The notes beneath the pieces were generated by a model. The model ran no database searches and was not told where the DNA came from. It was given only the letters and a program-made list of their open reading frames with translations. A DNA stretch of 64,000 nt from Bacillus sp. Marseille-Q1617 (GTDB lineage: Bacteria; Bacillota; Bacilli; Bacillales; Bacillaceae_B). The stretch lies in assembly GCF_903645295.1 (NCBI RefSeq), contig NZ_CAHJXM010000001.1, positions 2,109,501-2,173,500 on the forward strand, written 5' to 3'. Of the stretch, positions 33,457 to 41,501 are shown in pieces. How positions within the stretch are numbered: position 1 is the first letter of the stretch; every line of letters begins with the position of its first letter. Both the position numbers and the translations under genes were made by a program.

Positions 33457-34098
33457 TTAATTATATTTATTATTCACTTCATCTTCTATATGTTCATATA
33501 ATTCGATTTCATCTGTATGATCAGAAATGAAATTATAAGGTTCAGCTTCTTTTAATAGACTGAAACTACTCAACTTACCATTAAACTTTTTCTCATTTTT
33601 TGAATACTTACCGTATGCTAAAGACACAACACCATATTCGTTTTCATCATCTCCTTTTTGTAAGAAGAGGGTATAGTCTTTTCCATCGTCCATTTTCAAA
33701 TATGATTCAACCGAGTAGTATTCGTTATCTTTAACGAATGCCGGCTCAACGATAACTATTTTATCTCCTTTCTTTAAAGAATTTTTGTAGCCCTTTAGAA
33801 CCTCTACTTCTTTCCTCGATCCTAACGATTCTCCATTGACAACATCATCGCCTAAATCCTGAATGGCTCTTACATTTACAATAAATTCTGCTCTTTCTTC
33901 GAGATTAGTAAGATCAGTTGGTACATGGTAGTCTGCAATACTTACAGTATTACTTATTTTAGTCTCTTCATTGATATAATTAACCATTTCCCCCTCATTT
34001 TCACCTTGCTTTTTAACTGCAAACTTATCACTGGCCACATTGTTACAACCGGCCAGTATAATAGAAAATGCTATAGGTACAGTGAGTATTTTTTTCAT
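33457..34098 (-). CDS. Lipoprotein of unknown function, transposon cargo
   Basis: A 213-residue lipoprotein: MKKILTVPIAFSIILAGC with lipobox Cys18. The mature part is acidic and lysine-rich; a beta-rich middle (AEFIVNVRAIQDLGDDVVNGESLGSRKEVEVLKGYKNSLK..., KKGDKIVIVEPAF, YTLFLQKGDDENEYGVVSLAYGKY) resembles small surface beta-barrel lipoproteins of Bacillus, but I cannot name a family. It starts 16 bases after the stop of the metzincin-like gene, so the two are probably cotranscribed and may work together. The composition is much more AT-rich than host genes. Confidence 0.65.
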   Translation of the reverse strand: MKKILTVPIAFSIILAGCNNVASDKFAVKKQGENEGEMVNYINEETKISNTVSIADYHVPTDLTNLEERAEFIVNVRAIQDLGDDVVNGESLGSRKEVEVLKGYKNSLKKGDKIVIVEPAFVKDNEYYSVESYLKMDDGKDYTLFLQKGDDENEYGVVSLAYGKYSKNEKKFNGKLSSFSLLKEAEPYNFISDHTDEIELYEHIEDEVNNKYN

Positions 34099-34114
34099 TT
34101 TAAGCCCCCGATAA

Positions 34115-34666
34115 TTAATATTTATATGCGAAATTTGATTTATCTAAAGTAGTGTAATCAGTATAAGAGTATTTACCTTGCTTCATTACACTGGATACAC
34201 TGGAATGTTGATGGACTGCATAATATGCATGACCTAATTCATGAAGTGCGACTTTATTATAGTTTGATTGTGAAAAACCATCATTCTTACATACATACTC
34301 ATTAATTCTTAGAGTTGCATATCCTGTATCGTAGTTCGCATAACCATACCAATCATATGAAGACGAATTAACGGAATACATGTTTATTTCAATTGGATCA
34401 CTTTTTGAACCGGATGTAGTGTGTAAGCTAATACTCGTGTTGGCAACTGCGTTCATTTTGCTAGCTGCATTTGAGAAAGCTGAACGATGTGAGGAATACG
34501 AAGCGTTATTATAATATCCAGTGCTACTGTAGTAATAATTCTTACCTGAGAATGCATCGGCGTTACGCAACTCAACCCCAATATCTGCACTAGCTGGGGT
34601 ACCGAAAGACAAAGAAGAAATTAATCCTAATAATAAAACGAACAACAATGGAATTTTTTTCAACAT
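34115..34666 (-). CDS. Secreted metzincin-like zinc protease, transposon cargo
   Basis: A 183-residue exported protein. Signal peptide (MLKKIPLLFVLLLGLISSLSFG..., cleavage after PASA). The mature part is small and Ser/Tyr/Asn-rich; it contains HELGHAYYAVH (about residues 140-150), an HExxHxxxxxH zinc motif of the metzincin type, though the usual Gly at position 8 is Tyr, and a downstream VMKQG that could be the Met-turn. This fits a minimal matrixin-like peptidase with an intact catalytic Glu. Target unknown. GGAGGAGAT precedes the ATG. Coexpressed with the lipoprotein at 33457. Confidence 0.75.
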   Translation of the reverse strand: MLKKIPLLFVLLLGLISSLSFGTPASADIGVELRNADAFSGKNYYYSSTGYYNNASYSSHRSAFSNAASKMNAVANTSISLHTTSGSKSDPIEINMYSVNSSSYDWYGYANYDTGYATLRINEYVCKNDGFSQSNYNKVALHELGHAYYAVHQHSSVSSVMKQGKYSYTDYTTLDKSNFAYKY

Positions 34667-34751
34667 TTACCATCTCCTCCTATATTATATGAAATTATAC
34701 AATATTCTGAAATTTTTGTATACTAACATTTTTCAATTTCTTACAAAAAAA

Positions 34752-34770
34752 CCACTCTTTAATAGAGTGG
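34752..34770 (-). terminator. Terminator of the small lipoprotein gene
   Basis: CCACTCT and AGAGTGG form a 7-bp stem with a five-base loop; on the minus strand a TTTTTTTG run follows. It lies nine bases after the stop at 34779. Confidence 0.78.
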
Positions 34771-34778
34771 AGAAAGGC

Positions 34779-35141
34779 TTATTTTATAGTATATACCTTG
34801 TTTTGTATATAAATCATGTCTACATTTTCGTCATTATTTATTTTATAGATTTTTGTTCCCTTCCCAATAAAAGTAGCTTCAGTATTTTTTAATTCATAAT
34901 TTGGGTTTTTTTCTTCTTCACTTCCCACCACTGTGAAAGTGATTTCTCCAATTTCCTTCCCAATGTCATCTTTTGTAATAGTATTAGTTTGTTTTTCATT
35001 ATAATAGTATTTTTTGTCTTGCCATTTTACAACATCAACCCACTCAACAGAACTTTGTTGATTCTTTTGATTATCTGTTTTACTTGAACACCCAATCAAA
35101 ATTATTAGCAAAACCAAAGCTAACCCCATGATTTTTTTCAT
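34779..35141 (-). CDS. Small lipoprotein of unknown function, transposon cargo
   Basis: A 120-residue lipoprotein: MKKIMGLALVLLIILIGC signal with lipobox Cys18, then a linker rich in Gln/Ser and a beta-rich domain (VEWVDVVKWQDKKYYYNEKQTN, GEITFTVVGSEEEKNPNYELKNTEATFIGKGTKIYKIN). The WxDVVKWQDKKYYY block and the final IYKINNDENVDMIYIQNKVY resemble Bacillus lipoproteins of unknown function that bind no known ligand. The ATG is preceded by a GGGGAAAA site. It has its own terminator and is probably a separate unit. Confidence 0.65.
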   Translation of the reverse strand: MKKIMGLALVLLIILIGCSSKTDNQKNQQSSVEWVDVVKWQDKKYYYNEKQTNTITKDDIGKEIGEITFTVVGSEEEKNPNYELKNTEATFIGKGTKIYKINNDENVDMIYIQNKVYTIK

Positions 35142-35222
35142 GCATTTTTCCCCTTCATATTTAATATTACATATTATTCTAATCTTAAAACTATACTACA
35201 CAAATTACAATAAAATTTATCT

Positions 35223-35734
35223 GAGACAGAATATGGGTTACTCATAAGTTTAACAGGAGTGGGTTCTATTTTAGGGGCAACCATTGTTTCGATGGTGGCA
35301 AAAAGGTTCTCAGTAAGAGTCCTAATATCCGTTGGTTATTTTATGGTTTCAGTTGGCTATCTGGTCTATACTTTTTCATTTTCGTCAGTAGCTATTGGAT
35401 TTATGGTTTTAGGTTTTTTAATTCATTTTCTAGTACTGGGTTTATGACTTTTTACCAGAGTAAAGTCCCAATTAAGATGATGGGTAGGATTTCGAGTATA
35501 TATGGTATTTTTCAGAGTTTTCTCCAGGTGATCTTCATATTATTGATTGGTTTTACAGGTGATATTATTCCAGTTAGGTACAGTATTATTGCGGCCTCTC
35601 CATCAATACTTGTCATAAGTATTTGGCAAATAAAATTGGTTTTTATACCAAGTGAATCTGAGTATTTTTCAGAAGAGACCGAACTCAAAAGCACCTCTCT
35701 TTTTTTCTATGTTGTAATTTGCTTAACGTTGTAA
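35223..35734 (+). pseudogene. MFS transporter remnant, 5'-truncated and frameshifted
   Basis: Two overlapping frames (to 35447 and from 35444) together read as the C-terminal half of a 12-helix MFS exporter: ETEYGLLISLTGVGSILGATI, then KRFSVRVLISVGYFMVSVGY, and after a frameshift near 35440 FMTFYQSKVPIKMMGRISSIYG with further helices. The N-terminal half is missing and the 3' end runs into the right inverted repeat. It was probably trapped and decayed inside the transposon. Confidence 0.75.
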
Positions 35735-35759
35735 ATCCGCATTTTCCTGACGATACCCC
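35716..35759 (-). repeat. Right inverted repeat of the transposon
   Basis: Its complement begins GGGGTATCGTCAGG and matches the left repeat over 44 bases with a single mismatch. The TATGA duplication follows at 35760-35764. Confidence 0.93.
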
Positions 35760-35764
35760 TATGA
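35760..35764. repeat. Right target-site duplication
   Basis: TATGA, identical to 28465-28469. Confidence 0.9.
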
Positions 35765-35872
35765 GCCTTATATTATTGTTCGACATGAGAGAAGAAGAAT
35801 CCTTTCGGAATGATTCAACAGACAAATACCCTGGGCACTCCCAAGACCCGCCAAACTGTCCGCCTCTGTTTT

Positions 35873-36805
35873 CTAGGCTTTCATGAACGAAATCGTTTCC
35901 TCAATTCCCTTTTCATAAGGAGTCCCCTTCAGTTGCCCCATGAACATTTCTATTTTTTCTCCTGAAAGAATGGTAGGTTCAGAGTTTATATATTGCATCT
36001 CAATGGCTTCGCGCATCCCTTTTCCAGCGAAGAGAGCGAATATCGCGAACATCGGTTTTGTGATGAAATAGAGCTGCTTCTCTTCGCCGAGTTGTTGTTT
36101 CAGAAGCTTCTCCAGATCCTGTCCGGTTATGGGTGCAACGGCTGGAACATTCCAGCTATGTCCATATGCTTCCGGGCTGCATGCCAGTTCCACCATCACC
36201 TTTGCCCCGTCCTTTGTATAAATGAATTCTCGTGATACATTCCGCGGGCCTACGAATCCTGCCTTCTTCTTTTTTATGATTTGCTCCAATGTATAGTGAA
36301 TATATGTGTTGGCGGCGTTAGGGCCATAGAAGTCCGGAAAATGACAAATGAACGCCGGAACAGATGAGGTCTTGATCATATTTTCCATTTCCAATCGCAG
36401 CTTCCCTTTTCGCGTATGAGGAATCTTCACTGTATTCTCCGTCAGTTTATGGCCTCCACTTTTTCCATAACCATATATATTGTCCACCACTGCAAGTTTG
36501 GCGTAATTTTTTTCAGCTGCCATGATCACGTTTTCCGTGATGACCGCCAACTTATCTTTCCAATCCTGATATGGAATGTTCATTGCATGGAAAATGACAT
36601 CACAGTCCTTCCCTGCCTCGATAATCTGCTCTTTCACTTCCGCATCCCCAGTGTGGATTTCAATGAGGTCTATTGCGCCGAACAATCTGTGTAACTTTTC
36701 TTTCCCCCGTGCAAATGCAACCACTTGGATTCCCCGGTCGACCAACTCATTGACGAGCGCATACCCCATTCCTCCAGATGCACCGACTACCATTGCCTTT
36801 TTCAT
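35873..36805 (-). CDS. NAD(P)-dependent epimerase/dehydratase-like protein
   Basis: A 310-residue extended SDR. Rossmann motif VVGASGGMGYALVNELVDRG (residues 5-24), central AVVDNIYGYG (Tyr of the catalytic motif, weakly conserved), PDFYGPNAANTY and FIYTKDGAKVMVELA late in the domain. Such proteins modify or sense nucleotide-bound metabolites, often of unknown substrate. Start ATG at 36805 has AAGGGGG seven bases upstream; the longer frame to 36847 crosses an operator-like palindrome. It follows the TetR gene by 49 bases on the same strand and shares the palindrome with it, so TetR likely controls both. Confidence 0.8.
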   Translation of the reverse strand: MKKAMVVGASGGMGYALVNELVDRGIQVVAFARGKEKLHRLFGAIDLIEIHTGDAEVKEQIIEAGKDCDVIFHAMNIPYQDWKDKLAVITENVIMAAEKNYAKLAVVDNIYGYGKSGGHKLTENTVKIPHTRKGKLRLEMENMIKTSSVPAFICHFPDFYGPNAANTYIHYTLEQIIKKKKAGFVGPRNVSREFIYTKDGAKVMVELACSPEAYGHSWNVPAVAPITGQDLEKLLKQQLGEEKQLYFITKPMFAIFALFAGKGMREAIEMQYINSEPTILSGEKIEMFMGQLKGTPYEKGIEETISFMKA

Positions 36806-36822
36806 CTTATATCCCCCTTTAA

Positions 36823-36837
36823 TTAACCGCTGGTCAA
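36823..36837 (-). promoter_or_regulatory. Putative TetR operator upstream of the epimerase gene
   Basis: On the minus strand TTGACCAGCGGTTAA is a near-palindrome and matches TTGACCAGTGTTTAA upstream of the tetR-like gene at 13 of 15 positions; the flanking TT is also shared. Confidence 0.6.
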
Positions 36838-36853
36838 ATAATCTCAAAAAATT

Positions 36854-37423
36854 TCATCCTATGGATTTCAGGATGAAATTCACATGGAAATGTGCCAGAT
36901 TCTCCACTTCTTCATATGTTTCCTCACAACGGCAGTAATGACTGACAAACCCGTGCAGCGACAGGAAAACCGACCATGTCTGCTGGATGGTGATCTTTCT
37001 TCCGCTTAGCTCGATAAGCGACCGTGCGAATTTTTCATAGGATTCATTCGGTCCTTTATTCACATAGCTTTTGACTTCTTCATCAGCAAGCAGGAACATC
37101 ATTTCATACTGGCTTTTGTGGCTCAAACCGAAGCGGATGAATGCCAGCAGGACCTCCCTCAATTTACTTTCTGCTTCCAATTCCTGCTTCATCACGTCAT
37201 CCAGCCACTGATTGAGAAGTTTAAAATCCGTTTCGATCATGGCATAAAATAGTTCTGCTTTATTTTTAAAATGGTAATAAATCGAGCCGTGGCTGTATCC
37301 CAGGACCGCTGCAATCTGCCTCATCGATACCTGCTGATATCCTTTTGTCCGGAAAAGCTCTCTCGCCGCTGTCATGACCATTTCTTTTGTGAGTTCTTGT
37401 TTTACTGCTTTTCTGGGTGCCAT
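36854..37423 (-). CDS. TetR/AcrR-family transcriptional regulator
   Basis: A 189-residue TetR repressor. The N-terminal helix-turn-helix is EMVMTAARELFRTKGYQQVS then MRQIAAVLGYSHGSIYYHFKNKAELF (about 14-60), with all family positions. The C-terminal ligand domain has no recognised signature. The gene precedes the epimerase-like gene in the same direction. Near-identical palindromes lie in its own promoter and before the epimerase, indicating autoregulation. An effector cannot be inferred. Confidence 0.9.
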   Translation of the reverse strand: MAPRKAVKQELTKEMVMTAARELFRTKGYQQVSMRQIAAVLGYSHGSIYYHFKNKAELFYAMIETDFKLLNQWLDDVMKQELEAESKLREVLLAFIRFGLSHKSQYEMMFLLADEEVKSYVNKGPNESYEKFARSLIELSGRKITIQQTWSVFLSLHGFVSHYCRCEETYEEVENLAHFHVNFILKSIG

Positions 37424-37443
37424 TTTCTACCTCTTCCTTTTTA

Positions 37444-37492
37444 TTGACCAGTGTTTAATTAAACTATATTCCTTTGACAACTCTTTAGTCAA
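37444..37492 (-). promoter_or_regulatory. Promoter and operator of the TetR gene
   Basis: On the minus strand TTGACT (-35, 37487-37492) and TATAGT (-10, 37463-37468) are 18 bases apart; the palindrome GTTTAATTAAAC and the repeated operator TTGACCAGTGTTTAA (37444-37458) lie just downstream of the -10, where a repressor would block transcription. Confidence 0.65.
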
Positions 37493-37540
37493 GAATATTT
37501 TTCCAAAACTTTTCAAGATCTTATTGAGTCACATTAAAAA

Positions 37541-37592
37541 AAGGCCCGTCCCAGACTGCTTTAAAGCGTTAGCGCAGTCTGGGACGGGCCTT
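37541..37592. repeat. Palindromic GGCCCGTCCCAG repeat, copy 1 (terminator of rlmCD)
   Basis: AAGGCCCGTCCCAGACTGC and GCAGTCTGGGACGGGCCTT are perfect complements; the centre TTTAAAGCGTTAGC is diverged from the TTAACGCGTTAA of other copies. It lies five bases after the rlmCD stop (minus strand) with a T-rich tract on the minus strand beyond (A-run at 37535-37542), so it acts as terminator. Confidence 0.85.
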
Positions 37593-37596
37593 ATGA

Positions 37597-38985
37597 TTAT
37601 TTATTCAATGTCAATGTAGCGACACATTCCACATGAACGGTATGCGGGAAAAGATCCACTGGCTGAACAGCATCGAGTGTGTAACCGAATGGCTCCAGTT
37701 CCTTGATATCCGTTGCGAATGTATCGGGGTTGCATGATACATAAACGATTCGTTCCGGCTGGGAGCGTCCAATTCTTCTCATGACTTTCCCGCCTGCGCC
37801 TGAACGCGGCGGATCGAGCATCAATAATTCCGGATGTCCGAAGCTTTCGAGCACCTGATCGATCCCTTTACGTGCATCCTTTGCCAGGAAGTACGTGTTT
37901 GTGATCCCATTATCCTCGGCGTTCCGCTTTGCGGACTCGATCGAGCTTTCGACGATCTCAATGCCGGCAAGCTTCCCTACTCTGCTGGCGAACGGAAGGG
38001 AGAATGTACCGACTCCGCAGAAGAGGTCGATCATTTTTTCCGTTTTCTTCGGCTTGCTCATTTCTACCGCCAAGTCAACGAGTTTCTGGGCCTGTTCCGG
38101 GTTTGTCTGGAAGAACGTATCGAACCACAGGCGGAAACGGTATCCATCCATTTCGTCATTGATGTAATCGCGGCCGGCAAGCAGATGAATCTTCTCAGCC
38201 TGTGTGCGGTCCGCCCAGTCCGTGTTTTCCATCCACAGCAGACTTTTCACATGCGGGAGCTTCTTCTCCACACGGGCTTTCAGGTCGTCCACCGCAGATT
38301 GAAGTTCACCTTCAGGACCTTTCGTAGAAAATACGGCAAGCATCAACTCACCTGTTGCAAACGACTGGCGCACCATCAAATGGCGAAGCAGTCCTTCGTG
38401 GGTATCTTTGTTGTACCCTTCCAACTCATGATCCTTCACCCAGTCTGCCACTTCCATTGCGGCTTCCACCATTTGTTCGCTGGCGATCAGGCAGGTTTCG
38501 AGTGAAATGACTTTGCGGAAATTCCCCTGCTCATGAAGACCCATGGAGCCGTCAGGAGCAAACGTGAATTCCATCTTATTACGGTACTGCCAAGGCTCGT
38601 CCATTCCAATCGTGTCGCGGACAAGCGCCGGGTCAAAGCCCTCGGCTTCGATGGATTTTCTCACATGTTTCGTCTTTTCCTCCAGCTGGCCTTCGTACGT
38701 CCAATGCTGCCACACACAGCCGCCGCAGCGTTCAAAGTGCGGGCACGGCGCATCCGTACGTTCAGGATGAGCCTCCACGATTTCATCAGGCATCGCTTTC
38801 CGTCTTTTCTTTTCGGGATGATCGACCGTCACGCGCACCTTCTCTCCCGGCAGCGTCTGCGGGATCATAAGTTTTAATTTCTTCGGATTACCGAGTTCAT
38901 TCTTACGCCAAACTTCGGCTTGTCCTGAACCCTTCTTATCCAATCCATGTATAGTAACAACCATTTCTTCATTGGTAGTAGGCAA
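37597..38985 (-). CDS. rlmCD: 23S rRNA uracil-5-methyltransferase (RlmCD type)
   Basis: A 462-residue SAM-dependent rRNA methyltransferase with N-terminal TRAM domain (MVVTIHGLDKKGSGQAEV...), an iron-sulfur cluster motif CPHFERCGGCVWQHW, a further cysteine in SLETCLIAS, Rossmann motif LIDLFCGVGTFSLPFA, DPPRSGAG and catalytic VSCNPDTFA. It forms 5-methyluridine at positions of 23S rRNA (U747 and U1939 for the Bacillus RlmCD). A YfjO-type paralogue with the same plan is the alternative. The start is a TTG with AAGGAGG eight bases upstream. Confidence 0.85.
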   Translation of the reverse strand: MPTTNEEMVVTIHGLDKKGSGQAEVWRKNELGNPKKLKLMIPQTLPGEKVRVTVDHPEKKRRKAMPDEIVEAHPERTDAPCPHFERCGGCVWQHWTYEGQLEEKTKHVRKSIEAEGFDPALVRDTIGMDEPWQYRNKMEFTFAPDGSMGLHEQGNFRKVISLETCLIASEQMVEAAMEVADWVKDHELEGYNKDTHEGLLRHLMVRQSFATGELMLAVFSTKGPEGELQSAVDDLKARVEKKLPHVKSLLWMENTDWADRTQAEKIHLLAGRDYINDEMDGYRFRLWFDTFFQTNPEQAQKLVDLAVEMSKPKKTEKMIDLFCGVGTFSLPFASRVGKLAGIEIVESSIESAKRNAEDNGITNTYFLAKDARKGIDQVLESFGHPELLMLDPPRSGAGGKVMRRIGRSQPERIVYVSCNPDTFATDIKELEPFGYTLDAVQPVDLFPHTVHVECVATLTLNK

Positions 38986-39081
38986 TTCCTGGTCCTCCTT
39001 GATACTTACTGTCTAACTTAATACTTTATTAAAATCGGCAGGTGAATGCAACCTTTTTTATAACAGTGGATGTTTAATTCC

Positions 39082-39120
39082 AAGGCCCGTCCCAGACTAT
39101 GGTAACGCGTCAGCGAATAG
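39082..39120. repeat. Decayed copy 2 of the palindromic repeat
   Basis: AAGGCCCGTCCCAGACTATG then GTAACGCGTCAGCG: the left arm is intact, the right arm is lost. It lies between the divergent rlmCD and S9 peptidase genes, where no terminator is needed. Confidence 0.75.
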
Positions 39121-39218
39121 CAGGGATATCCATCTCGGATAGTATATATTGAATAGTGATGAAGATAATGGAATAATATGGTTAGACGAAGTATTTAAAG
39201 GGGGAATGTCCTATTAAA

Positions 39219-40797
39219 ATGCCATTACCTGAAGTAGAACAATATTTCCACAGTGTGGAAATCAGTACATTCAGTGTGGATGAAGAGGGAGAAAAAGTAG
39301 TATTCAGCACAAATTTAGACGGACAATACAATTTATGGGCGATGGATCTTCCTCATTTGTACCCTTACCAGCTGACTGCGATCAACCAGATCTCCAACCA
39401 GATCCATGTCGACAGCGAAAACCAATTTATTGCCGCAACTTTTGAACATGACGGGGATGAGAACTTCCAACTGCACTACCTGCCCCTATCAGGCGGCACA
39501 CCGGTCCCTTTTAATAAAGCAGAATCAAAGTCAAGATGTTATCAAGCATGTTTTTCACAGAATCACGAGATGTACTACTCTTCGAATCACGAAAATGCCT
39601 TATTGAATATTTATAAAATCGATTTAAAATCAAATGAAACGACCCTTATTCAAAAGGGCGAAAAAGCCCCAACCGTCGTGGCTTCCGTGTCACCCGATGG
39701 AGCAGGCTACATATTCACCGAAACCTATTCCAATACCCACGCATCAGGCTTTTATCAATGTGGAGGGAATAAAGTTTCTCTTGTGCCTGATCCGTCTATT
39801 CCCCACATTATCAGAGATATCTTGTTTGCCGGGGACGGTTTCATATATGCATGAATCGCTGGCTCCACCCTGTGACATCATTAAAAAATTGGAAGTGACC
39901 AAAGATGGAACGCTTTTCCTATTAGGGATGTCTGCCGGCCGCATCGATAATCTTTTCAAAAAGGAAAGAAAAGGCGGCTGGTCTCAGCTGACTAATAATA
40001 AGGTGCTCGGCATAAGCGATGACAGCATGATAGCACCTGAAGTCATCCACTACCCATCTGTTGACGGCTTGGAGATTGAAGCTTTGCTATTCATGCCTGC
40101 AAAAGAAAATAAGCAGGACATCACAATCTTCTGGCCGCACGGCGGTCCCCAGAATGCTGAGCGCCTCACGTACAGGCCTTTATTTCAATACCTGGTTCAG
40201 AGCGGCTATACCATATTCGCTCCGAATTTCAGAGGCAGCACTGGATACGGTGCACCCTTCCAGAAGATGGTGGAACAGGATTGGGGCGGCGGTCCACGGC
40301 TTGATTGCGTGAAAGGCATGGATTGGCTGATCGAAAAAGGCTATGCTGAGAAAGGAAAAATCGCTGCGATGGGAGGAAGCTATGGCGGATATATGAGCCT
40401 GCTTCTCGCAGGAAGGCATTCTGACTATTTATGTGGAATCATTGATATATTCGGTATTTCCAATCTGCACACCTTTATAGCTAATATTCCTCCAACATGG
40501 AGACCGCTCATTCATCAGCTGGTCGGAGATCCCGAAAAAGATGATGAAAAATTAGTAAAGGACTCACCGATTACCTATATCGATCATATGAATAAGCCCA
40601 TGTTCATCATCCATGGGGAAAACGATCCACGGGTGAAAAAGGAAGAGTCTGAGAGAATAGTGGATAGCTTGAAAGAGAAGGGTATTGATGTTGAGTACCT
40701 CCTCTTTGATGATGAGGGGCATGGTTTTTCAAAAAAGAAGAATGAAATGGAAGCCTATCGGCGGATCCGGACATTTTTAGCCAATAGTATACATTAA
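39219..40797 (+). pseudogene. S9-family prolyl oligopeptidase gene, internal deletion and frameshift
   Basis: The first 211 codons encode an N-terminal beta-propeller (EVEQYFHSVEISTFSVDEEG..., LWAMDLPHLYPYQLT, IRDILFAGDGFIY) and stop at 39854. The frame +1 resumes at about 39850 (ESLAPPCDIIKKLEVTKDG) and contains the complete catalytic domain: GGSYGGYMSLLLAGRHSD (nucleophile Ser), IHGENDPRV (Asp) and DEGHGFSKK (His). The total of about 525 residues is roughly 70 short of the usual size, and residues after FIY that would finish the propeller are missing. Peptidase domain motifs are intact, so decay is recent or an assembly gap. A small alternative is a second, separately translated peptidase. 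Confidence 0.85.
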
Positions 40798-40803
40798 TAA
40801 AAT

Positions 40804-40845
40804 GAGGGACACCTTTAGCGCGTAAACAAACTAAAGGTGTCCCTC
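40804..40845. terminator. Perfect bidirectional terminator
   Basis: GAGGGACACCTTTAG and CTAAAGGTGTCCCTC pair perfectly around 12 bases, with TTTTC on the right. It ends the S9 peptidase gene (+) and thiE (-). Confidence 0.88.
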
Positions 40846-40850
40846 TTTTC

Positions 40851-41501
40851 TCACATTATTGCTCTCTTCAATTCTTCAGAAGCCTTTTTTACATCTTCCG
40901 CCGCTGCAATCGCTGAAATCAGGGAGACGCCATTTGCTCCTGCCTGGATGACGTTCCTTGCGTTTGCGGCGTTGATGCCGCCGATCCCTACGATAGGGAT
41001 CGTGATACCGTTCTTACGGAAGTTTTCAATGATGGAAAGTCCGCTGACAGCGCGTGCATCGTCCTTGGAAATGGTCGGGTAGATCGGTCCGAGCCCGAGG
41101 TAATCGGCTCCGTCCTCGATCGCTTTCTCTGCCTCTTCAAGGCTATGTGCCGACACGCCCAAGATCTTATCGCCGGCCCTTTCACGTACAAAGTTTGCGG
41201 CGAGATCCTCCTGTCCGACATGAATGCCGTCCGCATCCATCTCCACTGCAAGGTCTACATCGTCATTCACGATAAAAGGTATGCCTGCCTCACTGCATAC
41301 CTTCTGCAATCTTTCCGCAAGCCTCACCTTTTCAATGCCCTCTAAGGCACCTTTGCCTTTTTCACGGAACTGGAAGAGGGTGATCCCTCCTTGGATCGCC
41401 TGCTCAAGGACGTAAACTGGATCCTTCTTGCAGTTCGTACTTCCCATAATAAAATAAAGCTGAAGGAACTCCTCGATTTCATGCTGCCTAAATGTTGTCA
41501 T
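40851..41501 (-). CDS. thiE: Thiamine-phosphate synthase
   Basis: A 216-residue TIM-barrel enzyme that joins HMP-diphosphate and thiazole-phosphate to form thiamine phosphate. Motifs: LYFIMGSTNC near the N-terminus, GGITLFQFREKGKG, PFIVNDDVDLAVEMDADGIHVGQEDL, ADYLGLGPIYPTISKDDARAVSG and IVGIGGINAANA, all characteristic. It is the third gene of thiM-thiD-thiE; its ATG overlaps the thiD stop by four bases. No thiamine riboswitch is visible upstream of the operon. Confidence 0.95.
   Translation of the reverse strand: MTTFRQHEIEEFLQLYFIMGSTNCKKDPVYVLEQAIQGGITLFQFREKGKGALEGIEKVRLAERLQKVCSEAGIPFIVNDDVDLAVEMDADGIHVGQEDLAANFVRERAGDKILGVSAHSLEEAEKAIEDGADYLGLGPIYPTISKDDARAVSGLSIIENFRKNGITIPIVGIGGINAANARNVIQAGANGVSLISAIAAAEDVKKASEELKRAIM

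Larger units (their letters stand above)
28470..35759. mobile_element. Complete Tn3-family transposon, 7290 bp
   Basis: Bounded by 44-bp inverted repeats with one mismatch and flanked by TATGA duplications, so it is a structurally intact, probably recent insertion. It holds tnpA (minus), tnpR (plus) with a candidate res region between them, and a cargo of an MDR oxidoreductase (+), two lipoproteins and a metzincin-like secreted protein (-), and a broken MFS gene at the right end. The 33.4-35.7 kb part is visibly more AT-rich than the host genes, a sign of foreign origin. No antibiotic- or metal-resistance gene is present. Confidence 0.93.
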
